The translations under genes were made by a program, and so were the position numbers. A stretch of 25,890 nucleotides of DNA from Firmicutes bacterium UBA5486. Its GTDB lineage: Bacteria > Bacillota > UBA4882 > UBA10575. Shown one piece after another: positions 7,395 through 14,498 of the stretch. The notes below the pieces were generated by a model. That model was not told where the DNA came from, searched no databases, and saw only the letters and a list, made by a program, of their open reading frames with translations. Each line of letters starts with the position of its first letter. Within the stretch, counting starts at the first letter, position 1. Where the stretch lies: positions 34,517 through 60,406 of the forward strand of contig DIPO01000070.1 in the NCBI GenBank assembly GCA_002427045.1, read 5' to 3'.

Positions 7395-8767
7395 AACTCT
7401 GGGGTGGAAGATTTAATAAGGAAACCGATGAACGAATGAATGCTTTTCATTCTTCCATCGGTTTTGACCAAAGGCTAGCCTTTCAAGATGTTAGGGGAAG
7501 CATTGCTCATGCTAAAATGCTGGGCAAAACCGGAATCCTACTTCCGGAAGAAGTTGCGATAATCATTAATGGATTAAAAAGTATTTTAGCTGATCTGGAA
7601 AACGGAAAGATCGAATTTGACCTGGATGCTGAAGATATCCATATGAATGTTGAAACAATTCTTATCTCCCGGATTGGACTGGTTGGCAAAAAACTCCATA
7701 CTGGTAGAAGCCGGAATGACCAAGTAGCCTTAGATCTCCGTCTCTACCTTCTAGAAAGTTCTGAGCTGATCAATGAAGAATTAAAAATTCTCCAGAAAAC
7801 CCTGGTAGATTTAGCTAAGGTCAATGTCGAGACTATCATGCCTGGCTATACCCATTTACAGCGTGCTCAACCAGTTAGTTTAGCCCATCATCTCCTGGCT
7901 TATTTTGAAATGTTCCGGCGGGATCGTGACCGCCTTACCGATTCAAGTACAAGAATGAAGGTTTCACCTCTAGGTGCTGGTGCTCTAGCTGGTACAGTCT
8001 TTCCTTTAGATCGCAAGATGGTCGCTTCTGAGCTGGGAATGGAGAAAATTTCTCGTAATAGTATGGATGCGGTTAGCGATCGGGATTTTGTCTTGGAAAT
8101 GCTTTTTAATGCTTCATTAATTATGATGCATCTCTCACGCTTCTGCGAGGAGATTATCCTTTGGTCTAGTACCGAATGGAATTTTATCGAACTTGATGAT
8201 GCTTTTAGCACAGGTAGTAGTATGATGCCACAGAAAAAGAACCCAGATGCCGCAGAATTAATCCGGGGGAAAACCGGACGGGTTTATGGAGATTTAATGG
8301 GCCTGCTTACGGTCATGAAAGGCCTTCCTCTGGCCTATAATAAAGACCTTCAAGAAGACAAGGAAGCGGTCTTTGATGCCATTGATACTGTTCTGTGCTC
8401 CCTGCGTGTTTTTACACCGATGCTCTCTACTGCTACTTTTCATCCGGAAAAGATGAAACAAGCCACTGAAGATGGGTTCCTTAATGCTACAGACCTAGCA
8501 GATTTCTTAGTCCAATGTGGAATCCCTTTCCGTGAAGCCCATGCGATCGTCGGCCAGGCAGTCTCTCATTGCCTGAACAAAGGAGTAAAACTAGAAGATC
8601 TCTCTGTAGAAGAACTTTCATCCTGGAGCGGAGTAGATACTTCCGGTTTTAAAGAAATGATTACCCTCAAAAACTGTCTGAATAGAAGAAAAATTAGAGG
8701 TGGTCCCGCTCCTGCTGCCGTATTGAAAGCAATCCAGGAAGCCGAAGAATACTTGCATTGCTGCTAG
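7391..8767 (+). CDS. argH: Argininosuccinate lyase
   Basis: Last enzyme of arginine synthesis, splitting argininosuccinate into arginine and fumarate. The 458-residue protein starts KLWGGRF, as most ArgH proteins do. It has HTGRSRNDQ (103-111), TIMPGYTHLQ with the conserved histidine (about residue 155), and the superfamily signature GSSMMPQKKNPD (275-286) containing the catalytic serine loop. Length is normal. It overlaps argG by 4 nt and ends the cluster. An intrinsic terminator lies about 95 nt downstream. Confidence 0.97.
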   Translation: MKLWGGRFNKETDERMNAFHSSIGFDQRLAFQDVRGSIAHAKMLGKTGILLPEEVAIIINGLKSILADLENGKIEFDLDAEDIHMNVETILISRIGLVGKKLHTGRSRNDQVALDLRLYLLESSELINEELKILQKTLVDLAKVNVETIMPGYTHLQRAQPVSLAHHLLAYFEMFRRDRDRLTDSSTRMKVSPLGAGALAGTVFPLDRKMVASELGMEKISRNSMDAVSDRDFVLEMLFNASLIMMHLSRFCEEIILWSSTEWNFIELDDAFSTGSSMMPQKKNPDAAELIRGKTGRVYGDLMGLLTVMKGLPLAYNKDLQEDKEAVFDAIDTVLCSLRVFTPMLSTATFHPEKMKQATEDGFLNATDLADFLVQCGIPFREAHAIVGQAVSHCLNKGVKLEDLSVEELSSWSGVDTSGFKEMITLKNCLNRRKIRGGPAPAAVLKAIQEAEEYLHCC

Positions 8768-8861
8768 ATTAGAGTCCCGAATTTATCTTTATAGTTTTAC
8801 GCTAATAATTAAGTTTGATTTAGAAATAAGAAATTGCAATTCCCTCAAAATATTTTAAACC

Positions 8862-8909
8862 AATCGTGGTAAGCAGAAGAATAGATAATCTTCTCCACCA
8901 CGATTTTTT
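8862..8909 (+). terminator. Intrinsic terminator after argH
   Basis: The outer stem AATCGTGGT (8862-8870) with ACCACGATT (8897-8905) is 9 bp. An inner stem, AGAAGA (8875-8880) with TCTTCT (8889-8894), stacks inside. A run of six T (8904-8909) follows. It separates the arg cluster from the leu promoter 34 nt further on. Confidence 0.9.
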
Positions 8910-8942
8910 CTATTCTACTTAACAAAAGCAAAAAAGAACTCC

Positions 8943-8971
8943 TTGACAGAATAAAATCTTTACTTTATAAT
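8943..8971 (+). promoter_or_regulatory. Sigma-A promoter of the leuCDB operon
   Basis: Perfect -35 TTGACA (8943-8948), 17-nt spacer, perfect -10 TATAAT (8966-8971). Transcription should start near 8978, leaving a leader of about 155 nt before leuC. The leader has an ACATTT/AAATGT hairpin (about 9018-9042) and a TCGTTT/AAACGA hairpin (about 9090-9108). It has no recognisable T-box, leucine-rich leader peptide or terminator. Confidence 0.9.
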
Positions 8972-9131
8972 CTAGAAAATCAAAAGCAATATTTGGAAAT
9001 GCACTTATTTTAGCATGACATTTGCTTGTAGGGTACGAAATGTAAGATAGTAAATTTTTAATTTCTCCAAGATAGAACCTGAATAAGGATCGTTTCAAAA
9101 ATAAACGAAAAATTAGAAGGAAGGTGAAATA

Positions 9132-10403
9132 ATGAGTATGACAATGACGGAAAAGATCCTGGCGGCACACGCTGGAAAAGAACAGGTTGAACCAGGAGAC
9201 CTGATCAAAGCCCGGGTTGATTTAGTTCTGGGTAATGATATCACTTCCCCGGTAGCAATTAGAGAGTTTGAAAAGATTGGTGTAAATAAACTCTTTGATC
9301 CTGGTGCTATTGCTTTGGTTCCCGATCATTTTACGCCAAACAAAGACATTAAATCCGCAGAACAGGCAAAAATGCTTAGAGAGTTTGTACGAAAATACGG
9401 AATCATCCATTATTTTGAAGTAGGTAGAGCAGGCATAGAACACTGTCTCCTTCCTGAACAGGGTTTAGTCGGTCCTGGTGAACTAATTATCGGAGCTGAT
9501 TCCCATACTTGTACCTATGGGGCCCTCGGGGCTTTTTCTACCGGAGTAGGAAGTACTGATCTGGCAGCCGCCATGGCTTCTGGAGAAGTCTGGTTAAAAG
9601 TCCCACCCAGCCTCAAGTTGCATTATTCCGGTTCACTCCAAGATTGGGTCGGAGGAAAAGATTTAATTCTTTATACTATTGGACAAATCGGAGTTGATGG
9701 CGCCCTTTACTCCGCTCTTGAGTTTACTGGAGATACCATCGCCTCACTTACTATGGATGATCGCTTTACTATGGCAAATATGGCAATTGAAGCAGGAGCC
9801 AAAAACGGTATTTTTCTAGTAGATGATAAAACTCGCGAGTATCTTAGAGGTCGCTATGAAAAACCATATACCATTTATACTAGCGATCATAATGCCTATT
9901 ACCAGCAGACTTATGAATGGAATGTCTCTAAATTAGAACCTCAGGTTGCGCTTCCCCACCTCCCAGAGAATTCCAAGTCAGTCCGTGAATTAGGGAATCT
10001 CTATATTGATCAAGTAGTAATTGGTTCCTGTACCAATGGACGGATTAAGGATCTAAGAGAAGTAGCCCGTCTCTTAAAAGGCAATAAGGTTCACTCAGAT
10101 GTCCGTCTGATTATTATCCCGGGTACCCAAGAGATTTACCTTCAGGCGATGCGTGAAGGCCTTATAGAGGTCTTTATCCAAGCTGGAGCAGTAGTCTCTA
10201 CTCCCACTTGTGGGCCTTGCCTAGGCGGCCATATGGGAATCCTAGCTAAAGGGGAGCGAGCCCTAGCTACCACCAACCGTAATTTTATAGGAAGAATGGG
10301 TCATCCCGAAAGCGAGGTTTACCTCTCTGGTCCACCTGTAGCGGCTGCATCTGCTATTAAAGGCCGGATTACCCACCCTGAGGAGGTATTAAAAGATGAT
10401 TAA
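9132..10403 (+). CDS. leuC: 3-isopropylmalate dehydratase, large subunit
   Basis: Catalytic subunit of isopropylmalate isomerase, a 4Fe-4S aconitase-family enzyme interconverting 2- and 3-isopropylmalate in leucine synthesis. The 423-residue protein has GADSHTCTYGALGAF (121-135). The three cluster cysteines are in IGSCTNGR (Cys300) and CGPCLGG (Cys360, Cys363). It is the shorter type shared with Clostridia and Archaea, compared with about 466 residues in E. coli. That subgroup also contains homoaconitases and other isomerases, so specificity rests partly on the neighbouring leuB. The start ATG has AAGGAAGGTG before it. The stop overlaps leuD by 8 nt. Confidence 0.93.
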   Translation: MSMTMTEKILAAHAGKEQVEPGDLIKARVDLVLGNDITSPVAIREFEKIGVNKLFDPGAIALVPDHFTPNKDIKSAEQAKMLREFVRKYGIIHYFEVGRAGIEHCLLPEQGLVGPGELIIGADSHTCTYGALGAFSTGVGSTDLAAAMASGEVWLKVPPSLKLHYSGSLQDWVGGKDLILYTIGQIGVDGALYSALEFTGDTIASLTMDDRFTMANMAIEAGAKNGIFLVDDKTREYLRGRYEKPYTIYTSDHNAYYQQTYEWNVSKLEPQVALPHLPENSKSVRELGNLYIDQVVIGSCTNGRIKDLREVARLLKGNKVHSDVRLIIIPGTQEIYLQAMREGLIEVFIQAGAVVSTPTCGPCLGGHMGILAKGERALATTNRNFIGRMGHPESEVYLSGPPVAAASAIKGRITHPEEVLKDD

Positions 10404-10902
10404 AGGTAAAGTTTGGAGCTTTGGTGCCGATCTTAATACTGATCTGATCATCCCTGCCCGCTATTTAAATACATCTGATCCTAAGGTTTTAGCTGAATAT
10501 TGTCTGGAAGATGCAAGACCGGGATTTTCTAAGATTATGAGTCCCGGCGACATTATTGTGGCAGGAACTAATTTTGGCTGTGGCAGTTCTAGAGAACATG
10601 CTCCGCTTGCCATCAAATATGCCGGTATCGCTTGCGTAATTGCCGCTTCTTTTGCCCGAATTTTCTATCGTAATGCCCTTAATATTGGATTAGCAATTTT
10701 AGAATCCGAGGAAGCCAGCAAAGACGTGAAAGAAGGAGAAATCCTCCAAATTAATCTGGAAAAAGGCTTAATTAATAATCTCTCTACAAACCGCATATAT
10801 CATGCAAAACCATTCCCTGGTTTCATGCAAGAACTAATTACCGCTGGTGGACTCATCCCCTATCTTAGAAGAAACTTAGCCGAAAAAGAACAGGAGGTAT
10901 AG
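10396..10902 (+). CDS. leuD: 3-isopropylmalate dehydratase, small subunit
   Basis: Swivelling-domain partner of LeuC, 168 residues, normal for the short (LeuD2) type. FGADLNTDLIIPARYL near the N-terminus and FGCGSSREHAP (about 56-66) are the family signatures. It starts within the end of leuC behind GAGGAGGT (10380-10387), so the subunits are translationally coupled. Only two bases separate its stop from leuB. Confidence 0.95.
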   Translation: MIKGKVWSFGADLNTDLIIPARYLNTSDPKVLAEYCLEDARPGFSKIMSPGDIIVAGTNFGCGSSREHAPLAIKYAGIACVIAASFARIFYRNALNIGLAILESEEASKDVKEGEILQINLEKGLINNLSTNRIYHAKPFPGFMQELITAGGLIPYLRRNLAEKEQEV

Positions 10903-10904
10903 CC

Positions 10905-11981
10905 GTGTTTAAAATAGCCGTTTTACCAGGTGATGGCATTGGCCGGGAAATCATTCCTGCTGCTGTAAATGTTCTACAAAAAACGGCAGAACTCTTTAAA
11001 ATTGATCTGGAATTAAATTATGGCCTGATTAGCGAAGATGCCTATATACGTTATAATCACCCTTTTCCTCAAGAGACCTTAGAATTATGTCAAAGTTCAG
11101 ATGCCGTTCTTCTTGGAGCAATCGGAAGTCCAAAAATGGATAGTTTGCCTCCGGATTTAAGGCCGGAAAGAGCTGCTCTACTTCCTCTCCGGAAACAGCT
11201 GGGACTCTTTGCCAATTTACGGCCAGTCACAATCTACCCTGAACTAATCCCCTCTTCTCCCTTTAAAAAAGAGATTATTGAACAGGTAGATCTATTAGTT
11301 GTCCGGGAATTAACCGGAGGCCTTTATTTTGGGAAAAAATCCCGTGACATAATGTTTAATGGCGAAGAAGTAGCTGTCGATATTTTAGAGTACTCTACCT
11401 TAGAAATCAGAAGAATCCTCCGGTTTGCCTTTGAAGCTGCCAGAAAACGGAGGAATAAGGTTACCTCTGTTGATAAAGCCAATGTTTTAATCAGTTCTCA
11501 ATTATGGCGTGAAACAGCAGAAACAATAAAAGAAGAATATCCTGATATTTTATTAGAACATATGTATGTAGATAATTGTGCTATGCAATTAGTAAAAAAC
11601 CCAGGCCAATTTGATGTCATAGTTACTGAAAATATGTTTGGCGATATTCTTACTGATCAAGCTTCAGTTTTAGGCGGTTCCCTTGGGATGCTTCCTTCTG
11701 CCAGCTTAGGAGGGAAAACCGCCCTTTACGAACCAGCGCATGGTTCTGCTCCTGATATTGCGGGAAAAGACCAAGCAAACCCGTTAGCTACAATTCTTTC
11801 TACTGCTCTACTCTTCCGCTATTCCATTCACAGAGAAGAAGCAGCTCAAGCTATTGAAAAAGCTGTAGCTTCTGTTTTAAAAGCAGGCTATCGGACCCTT
11901 GATCTTTATACAGAAGAAACAACTTTAGTCGGGACAAAAGAAATGGGGGAACTGGTCTCCAAGTTTTTAGAAATTAATTAA
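10905..11981 (+). CDS. leuB: 3-isopropylmalate dehydrogenase
   Basis: NAD-dependent oxidative decarboxylase making 2-oxoisocaproate, the leucine precursor. It is a beta-decarboxylating dehydrogenase of 358 residues. LPGDGIGREI opens the protein. LRKQLGLFANLRPV and VVRELTGGLYFG are the LeuB-type substrate segments and favour isopropylmalate over isocitrate or homoisocitrate. EPAHGSAPDIAGK is the cofactor-binding block. It uses a GTG start behind AGGAGGT (10892-10898). It is last in leuCDB. leuA and the ilv genes, often linked in other bacteria, are not present. Confidence 0.94.
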   Translation: MFKIAVLPGDGIGREIIPAAVNVLQKTAELFKIDLELNYGLISEDAYIRYNHPFPQETLELCQSSDAVLLGAIGSPKMDSLPPDLRPERAALLPLRKQLGLFANLRPVTIYPELIPSSPFKKEIIEQVDLLVVRELTGGLYFGKKSRDIMFNGEEVAVDILEYSTLEIRRILRFAFEAARKRRNKVTSVDKANVLISSQLWRETAETIKEEYPDILLEHMYVDNCAMQLVKNPGQFDVIVTENMFGDILTDQASVLGGSLGMLPSASLGGKTALYEPAHGSAPDIAGKDQANPLATILSTALLFRYSIHREEAAQAIEKAVASVLKAGYRTLDLYTEETTLVGTKEMGELVSKFLEIN

Positions 11982-12121
11982 CCAACCCCTTTAGTTCATT
12001 AGTACCCTTTTTTTTCCCTCTTCATATATTATTAAATAAGGGGTAAGTCTTCTTTCGCTTCCGCTCTTCCTTTTTAATTGACTTCAATCATGACTAATAA
12101 AGCCAGGAAGGGGGAATCAGA

Positions 12122-12469
12122 GTGGAAAAAAAAGAAAAAACAATTTTATTATTAGTAAATGAACGATGGACTAAAGAAAATATCTCTTCTTTAGGCAGCG
12201 GGTTCCTTTACCACCTGGCTTACCCGGTAGAAGTAATCGAACCCGGACTTCTGGCCGATCTTAAGACCAGACTTCTGCCTGCTGGAACAAAGATGGAGGT
12301 TATCTTCAGAACAGAACAAGAACGGAGAAGAATAGCATTAGCTGAGCTGGAAAATTTTTTTGACTTTCAGACTTTTATCCGTCTTGAATTTAGACTGCTG
12401 CATACTCCACCTTCTTTAAAAGAAATAAAATACATTCCTGATAATGGGTATCTGTTACAATATAAATAA
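12122..12469 (+). CDS. Unrecognised 115-residue protein
   Basis: I do not recognise the family. The frame uses a GTG start behind a GGAAGGGGG-type binding site (about 12107-12115) and stops six bases before a clear terminator, which supports a real gene. The product is soluble-looking, with a lysine-rich N-terminus (MEKKEKT), a short hydrophobic strand (ILLLVN) and no membrane segment or signal peptide. A charged middle (EQERRRIALAELENFF, about 64-79) is probably helical. There is no cysteine and no obvious metal-binding motif. It sits alone between leuB and ftsE, 140 nt after the former, with no hint of shared function. Confidence 0.7.
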   Translation: MEKKEKTILLLVNERWTKENISSLGSGFLYHLAYPVEVIEPGLLADLKTRLLPAGTKMEVIFRTEQERRRIALAELENFFDFQTFIRLEFRLLHTPPSLKEIKYIPDNGYLLQYK

Positions 12470-12474
12470 AATAG

Positions 12475-12503
12475 AAACCGTCCTTTAAATGGGCGGTTTT
12501 TTT
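12475..12503 (+). terminator. Intrinsic terminator after the 115-residue ORF
   Basis: AAACCGTCC (12475-12483) pairs with GGGCGGTTT (12491-12499), nine pairs including one G-T, around a 7-nt loop. It runs into seven T (12497-12503). Confidence 0.92.
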
Positions 12504-12511
12504 CTAATGGC

Positions 12512-12568
12512 CTCACTTTTCACTAAGGGTGTGAAATATGAGACGGTTAATTATACAATTTCCTCAAG
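12512..12568. repeat. Collapsed copy of the palindromic repeat upstream of ftsE
   Basis: CTCACTTTTCAC (12512-12523) and GTGAAATATGAG (12531-12542) form an inverted repeat, 10 of 12 paired, with only a 7-nt loop. The outer arm with TTAATTATACAATTTCCTC (12547-12565) follows. The right part parallels the right arm of the 14291-14460 copy (GGTGNGAAA..AGAC.. and ..AATTCCT.AAG) and is the reverse complement of 2591-2626 at 30 of 36 positions. The interior of the element is missing here. Confidence 0.6.
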
Positions 12569-12608
12569 TAACGAGCTATAAGAGGTATAAGATAATTACC
12601 TGACCTAT

Positions 12609-12638
12609 TTATGACCTGATTTGCCTGAAGGATATTAT
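12609..12638 (+). promoter_or_regulatory. Possible promoter of ftsEX
   Basis: TTATGA (12609-12614), 18-nt spacer, TATTAT (12633-12638) is a weak sigma-A-like match about 50 nt before ftsE. A promoter is needed here because a terminator ends the previous gene. Confidence 0.35.
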
Positions 12639-12687
12639 ATTACCCTGTCGAAGAAATAAAAGATAAAATATAAGAGGTGTATTTGCT

Positions 12688-13374
12688 TTGATTCTAGCTA
12701 AAGACCTAACTAAGATCTATAGTAACGGGGTAGTAGCCTTAGACAAATTATCTCTTTCTGTAGAGAAAGGAGAATTTGTTTTTTTGGTCGGGCCTAGTGG
12801 TGCTGGAAAAAGCACTTTTTTAAGCCTAATTATCCGCCGCGAACTTCCTACCTCCGGTTTTTTAACAGTAAACCGTCAACCTGTTGCTTTACTGAAAAAA
12901 AATGAAATCGCTTTCTTACGCCGGAGTATCGGTGTTATTTTTCAAGACTATAAGTTATTACCCAATAAAACTGTTTATGAAAACATCTCTTTTGCCCTAG
13001 AAGTAATAGAAACCAGTTCCCGAGAGATTAAACAACGGGTTTATTCTGTACTGGAACTGGTCGGTTTGCTTAATAAAGCCAGAGTTTTTCCCTCGGAATT
13101 ATCCGGTGGAGAGCAACAAAGAGTTTGCCTAGCCCGTGCCCTTGTCAATAGGCCTCTTCTTTTATTAGCCGATGAACCTACCGGCAACCTCGACCCTGAA
13201 ACTTCATGGGAGATTATGGATTTATTAAGGGAAGTTAATAAACGTGGTACTACTATTCTGATGGCGACTCATAACAAGATAATTGTTGATAAATTACGAA
13301 AAAGAGTACTAGCTTTAGAAAATGGCAAACTTGTCCGGGATACTATAAGGGGAGGGTATACTCTTGAAACCTAA
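12688..13374 (+). CDS. ftsE: Cell division ATP-binding protein FtsE
   Basis: Cytoplasmic ATPase of the FtsEX complex, which regulates peptidoglycan hydrolysis at the division site or side wall. It has 228 residues with Walker A GPSGAGKST (35-43), Q-loop glutamine in IFQDYKLLP (Gln86), signature LSGGEQQR (138-145), Walker B LLLLADEPTGNLD (157-169) and the H-loop MATHN. Length and motifs match FtsE closely. The start is TTG 12688 behind AAGAGGTG (12672-12679). It overlaps ftsX by 11 nt. Confidence 0.95.
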   Translation: MILAKDLTKIYSNGVVALDKLSLSVEKGEFVFLVGPSGAGKSTFLSLIIRRELPTSGFLTVNRQPVALLKKNEIAFLRRSIGVIFQDYKLLPNKTVYENISFALEVIETSSREIKQRVYSVLELVGLLNKARVFPSELSGGEQQRVCLARALVNRPLLLLADEPTGNLDPETSWEIMDLLREVNKRGTTILMATHNKIIVDKLRKRVLALENGKLVRDTIRGGYTLET

Positions 13375-14236
13375 GACTTTCTGCTACTTCCTTCATGAAG
13401 CTTTTTGCGGTATTTTCCGTAACAGTTTAATCTCTTTAGCAGCAATCGGAATTATTTCTATTGCCCTTGTTTTATTTGGCCTTTTTTATATTTTTACCGT
13501 TAATATTCAACACCTCGGCACCTTAGCCTGGGACAAAATAGAAGTCAGGGTCTTCTTAAAACAAGATGTTAGTAATACTGAAAAAATTAAAAAGCAGCTT
13601 ACCCAGATTCCTGGAGTAAGAGATGTTAAGTTTATTCCTAAAAAAGATGGCGCGGCCGCCCTTGAGAGATTGTTGGGTAGTAAAAATCTCTTTACTGATG
13701 ATGATAATCCATTACCTGATTGTTTTCATCTCTCTCCAGCTGAAAAAGCTAATATTGATGAGATTACCCGTTTAGCCTCTGCGATCTCGGGAGTAGAAGA
13801 AATTGTTTACGGTCAAAAATTTGTTAATTTTCTTAAGGTTCTCATTCGCCTGGTTTTAGTTATGGGACTTGTGCTAATGATTTTTTCAGCATTAGCAGTT
13901 TTATATATGGTAGTTAATACAATTCAACTTACTGTTTATGCCCGACGTAACGAGATTGAAATTATGAAATTAGTAGGAGCCACTAACTCTTTTATTCGCT
14001 GGCCTTTTCTTCTGGAAGGGATCTTTTTGGGGGTTGGAGGCGCATTCCTTGCTGTGCTTCTTTTAACCAAAGGTTACGGCTTTCTCCTGGGGAAACTTAG
14101 GAGATTAAATGTTTATATCCCTTTATTACGATGTACAGAAGTAAATCAACCTTTAATCATTTCTCTTTTTGCTATGGGAATTTTCTTTGGCGGATCAGGC
14201 AGCCTATTTTCCCTTAGACGGTATCTTAAGGATTAA
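13364..14236 (+). CDS. ftsX: Cell division protein FtsX (permease-like)
   Basis: Membrane partner of FtsE. The 290-residue protein has the expected four membrane segments (about 21-46, 160-188, 213-236 and 262-284). The extracellular domain (about 48-158), between the first two, normally contacts the peptidoglycan hydrolase or its activator. ARRNEIEIMKLVGAT (193-207) is the conserved cytoplasmic coupling segment. The start is TTG 13364 behind GGGGAGGG, inside the end of ftsE. The hydrolase partner often encoded next in Bacillota is not here; a 262-nt non-coding gap follows instead. Confidence 0.95.
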   Translation: MKPKTFCYFLHEAFCGIFRNSLISLAAIGIISIALVLFGLFYIFTVNIQHLGTLAWDKIEVRVFLKQDVSNTEKIKKQLTQIPGVRDVKFIPKKDGAAALERLLGSKNLFTDDDNPLPDCFHLSPAEKANIDEITRLASAISGVEEIVYGQKFVNFLKVLIRLVLVMGLVLMIFSALAVLYMVVNTIQLTVYARRNEIEIMKLVGATNSFIRWPFLLEGIFLGVGGAFLAVLLLTKGYGFLLGKLRRLNVYIPLLRCTEVNQPLIISLFAMGIFFGGSGSLFSLRRYLKD

Positions 14237-14290
14237 GTTATATCCGTTCCTACCCTCTCATATGCTCTTAAAGAAAAACGTTTACTAAAT

Positions 14291-14460
14291 AAGGAGATTG
14301 CATAAACTTACATTTTGCACCCTTTAAGTAAAAGTCAAGCTAAGTCAAGCTCTAAAACTAGCTGCGAAATAAAAGCCCAGCTAAATGAGGAAGGTGCGAA
14401 AAGTAAGACCTATACAGATATTATGGTTAAATTATAAATAATAGAATTATGTAATTCCTT
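14291..14460. repeat. Palindromic intergenic repeat, most complete copy
   Basis: Nested inverted repeats of about 170 nt. The outer arms are AAGGAGATTGCATAA (14291-14305) and TTATGTAATTCCTT (14447-14460). The inner arms are CTTACATTTTGCACCCTT (14307-14324) and AAGGTGCGAAAAGTAAG (14391-14407). The interior (14325-14390) includes a short tandem of GTCAAGCTAA. The inner arms and interior align with 23218-23314, and the paired position that is C-G here is T-A there. It lies in the ftsX-ctpA gap, which has no gene. Confidence 0.75.
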
Positions 14461-14498
14461 AAGAGTATTAAAGAGATACGGGTAAAGGAGCGAATAAT

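Noticed and set aside
8967..8981. CodY box overlapping the leu -10 region
   Set aside because: Only about 9 of 15 positions match AATTTTCWGAAAATT, which is expected by chance in AT-rich DNA.
31..14460. CRISPR array from the recurring ATTGCATAAT motifs
   Set aside because: The copies are in separate gaps, in both orientations and irregularly spaced, with no spacer-repeat periodicity and no cas genes.
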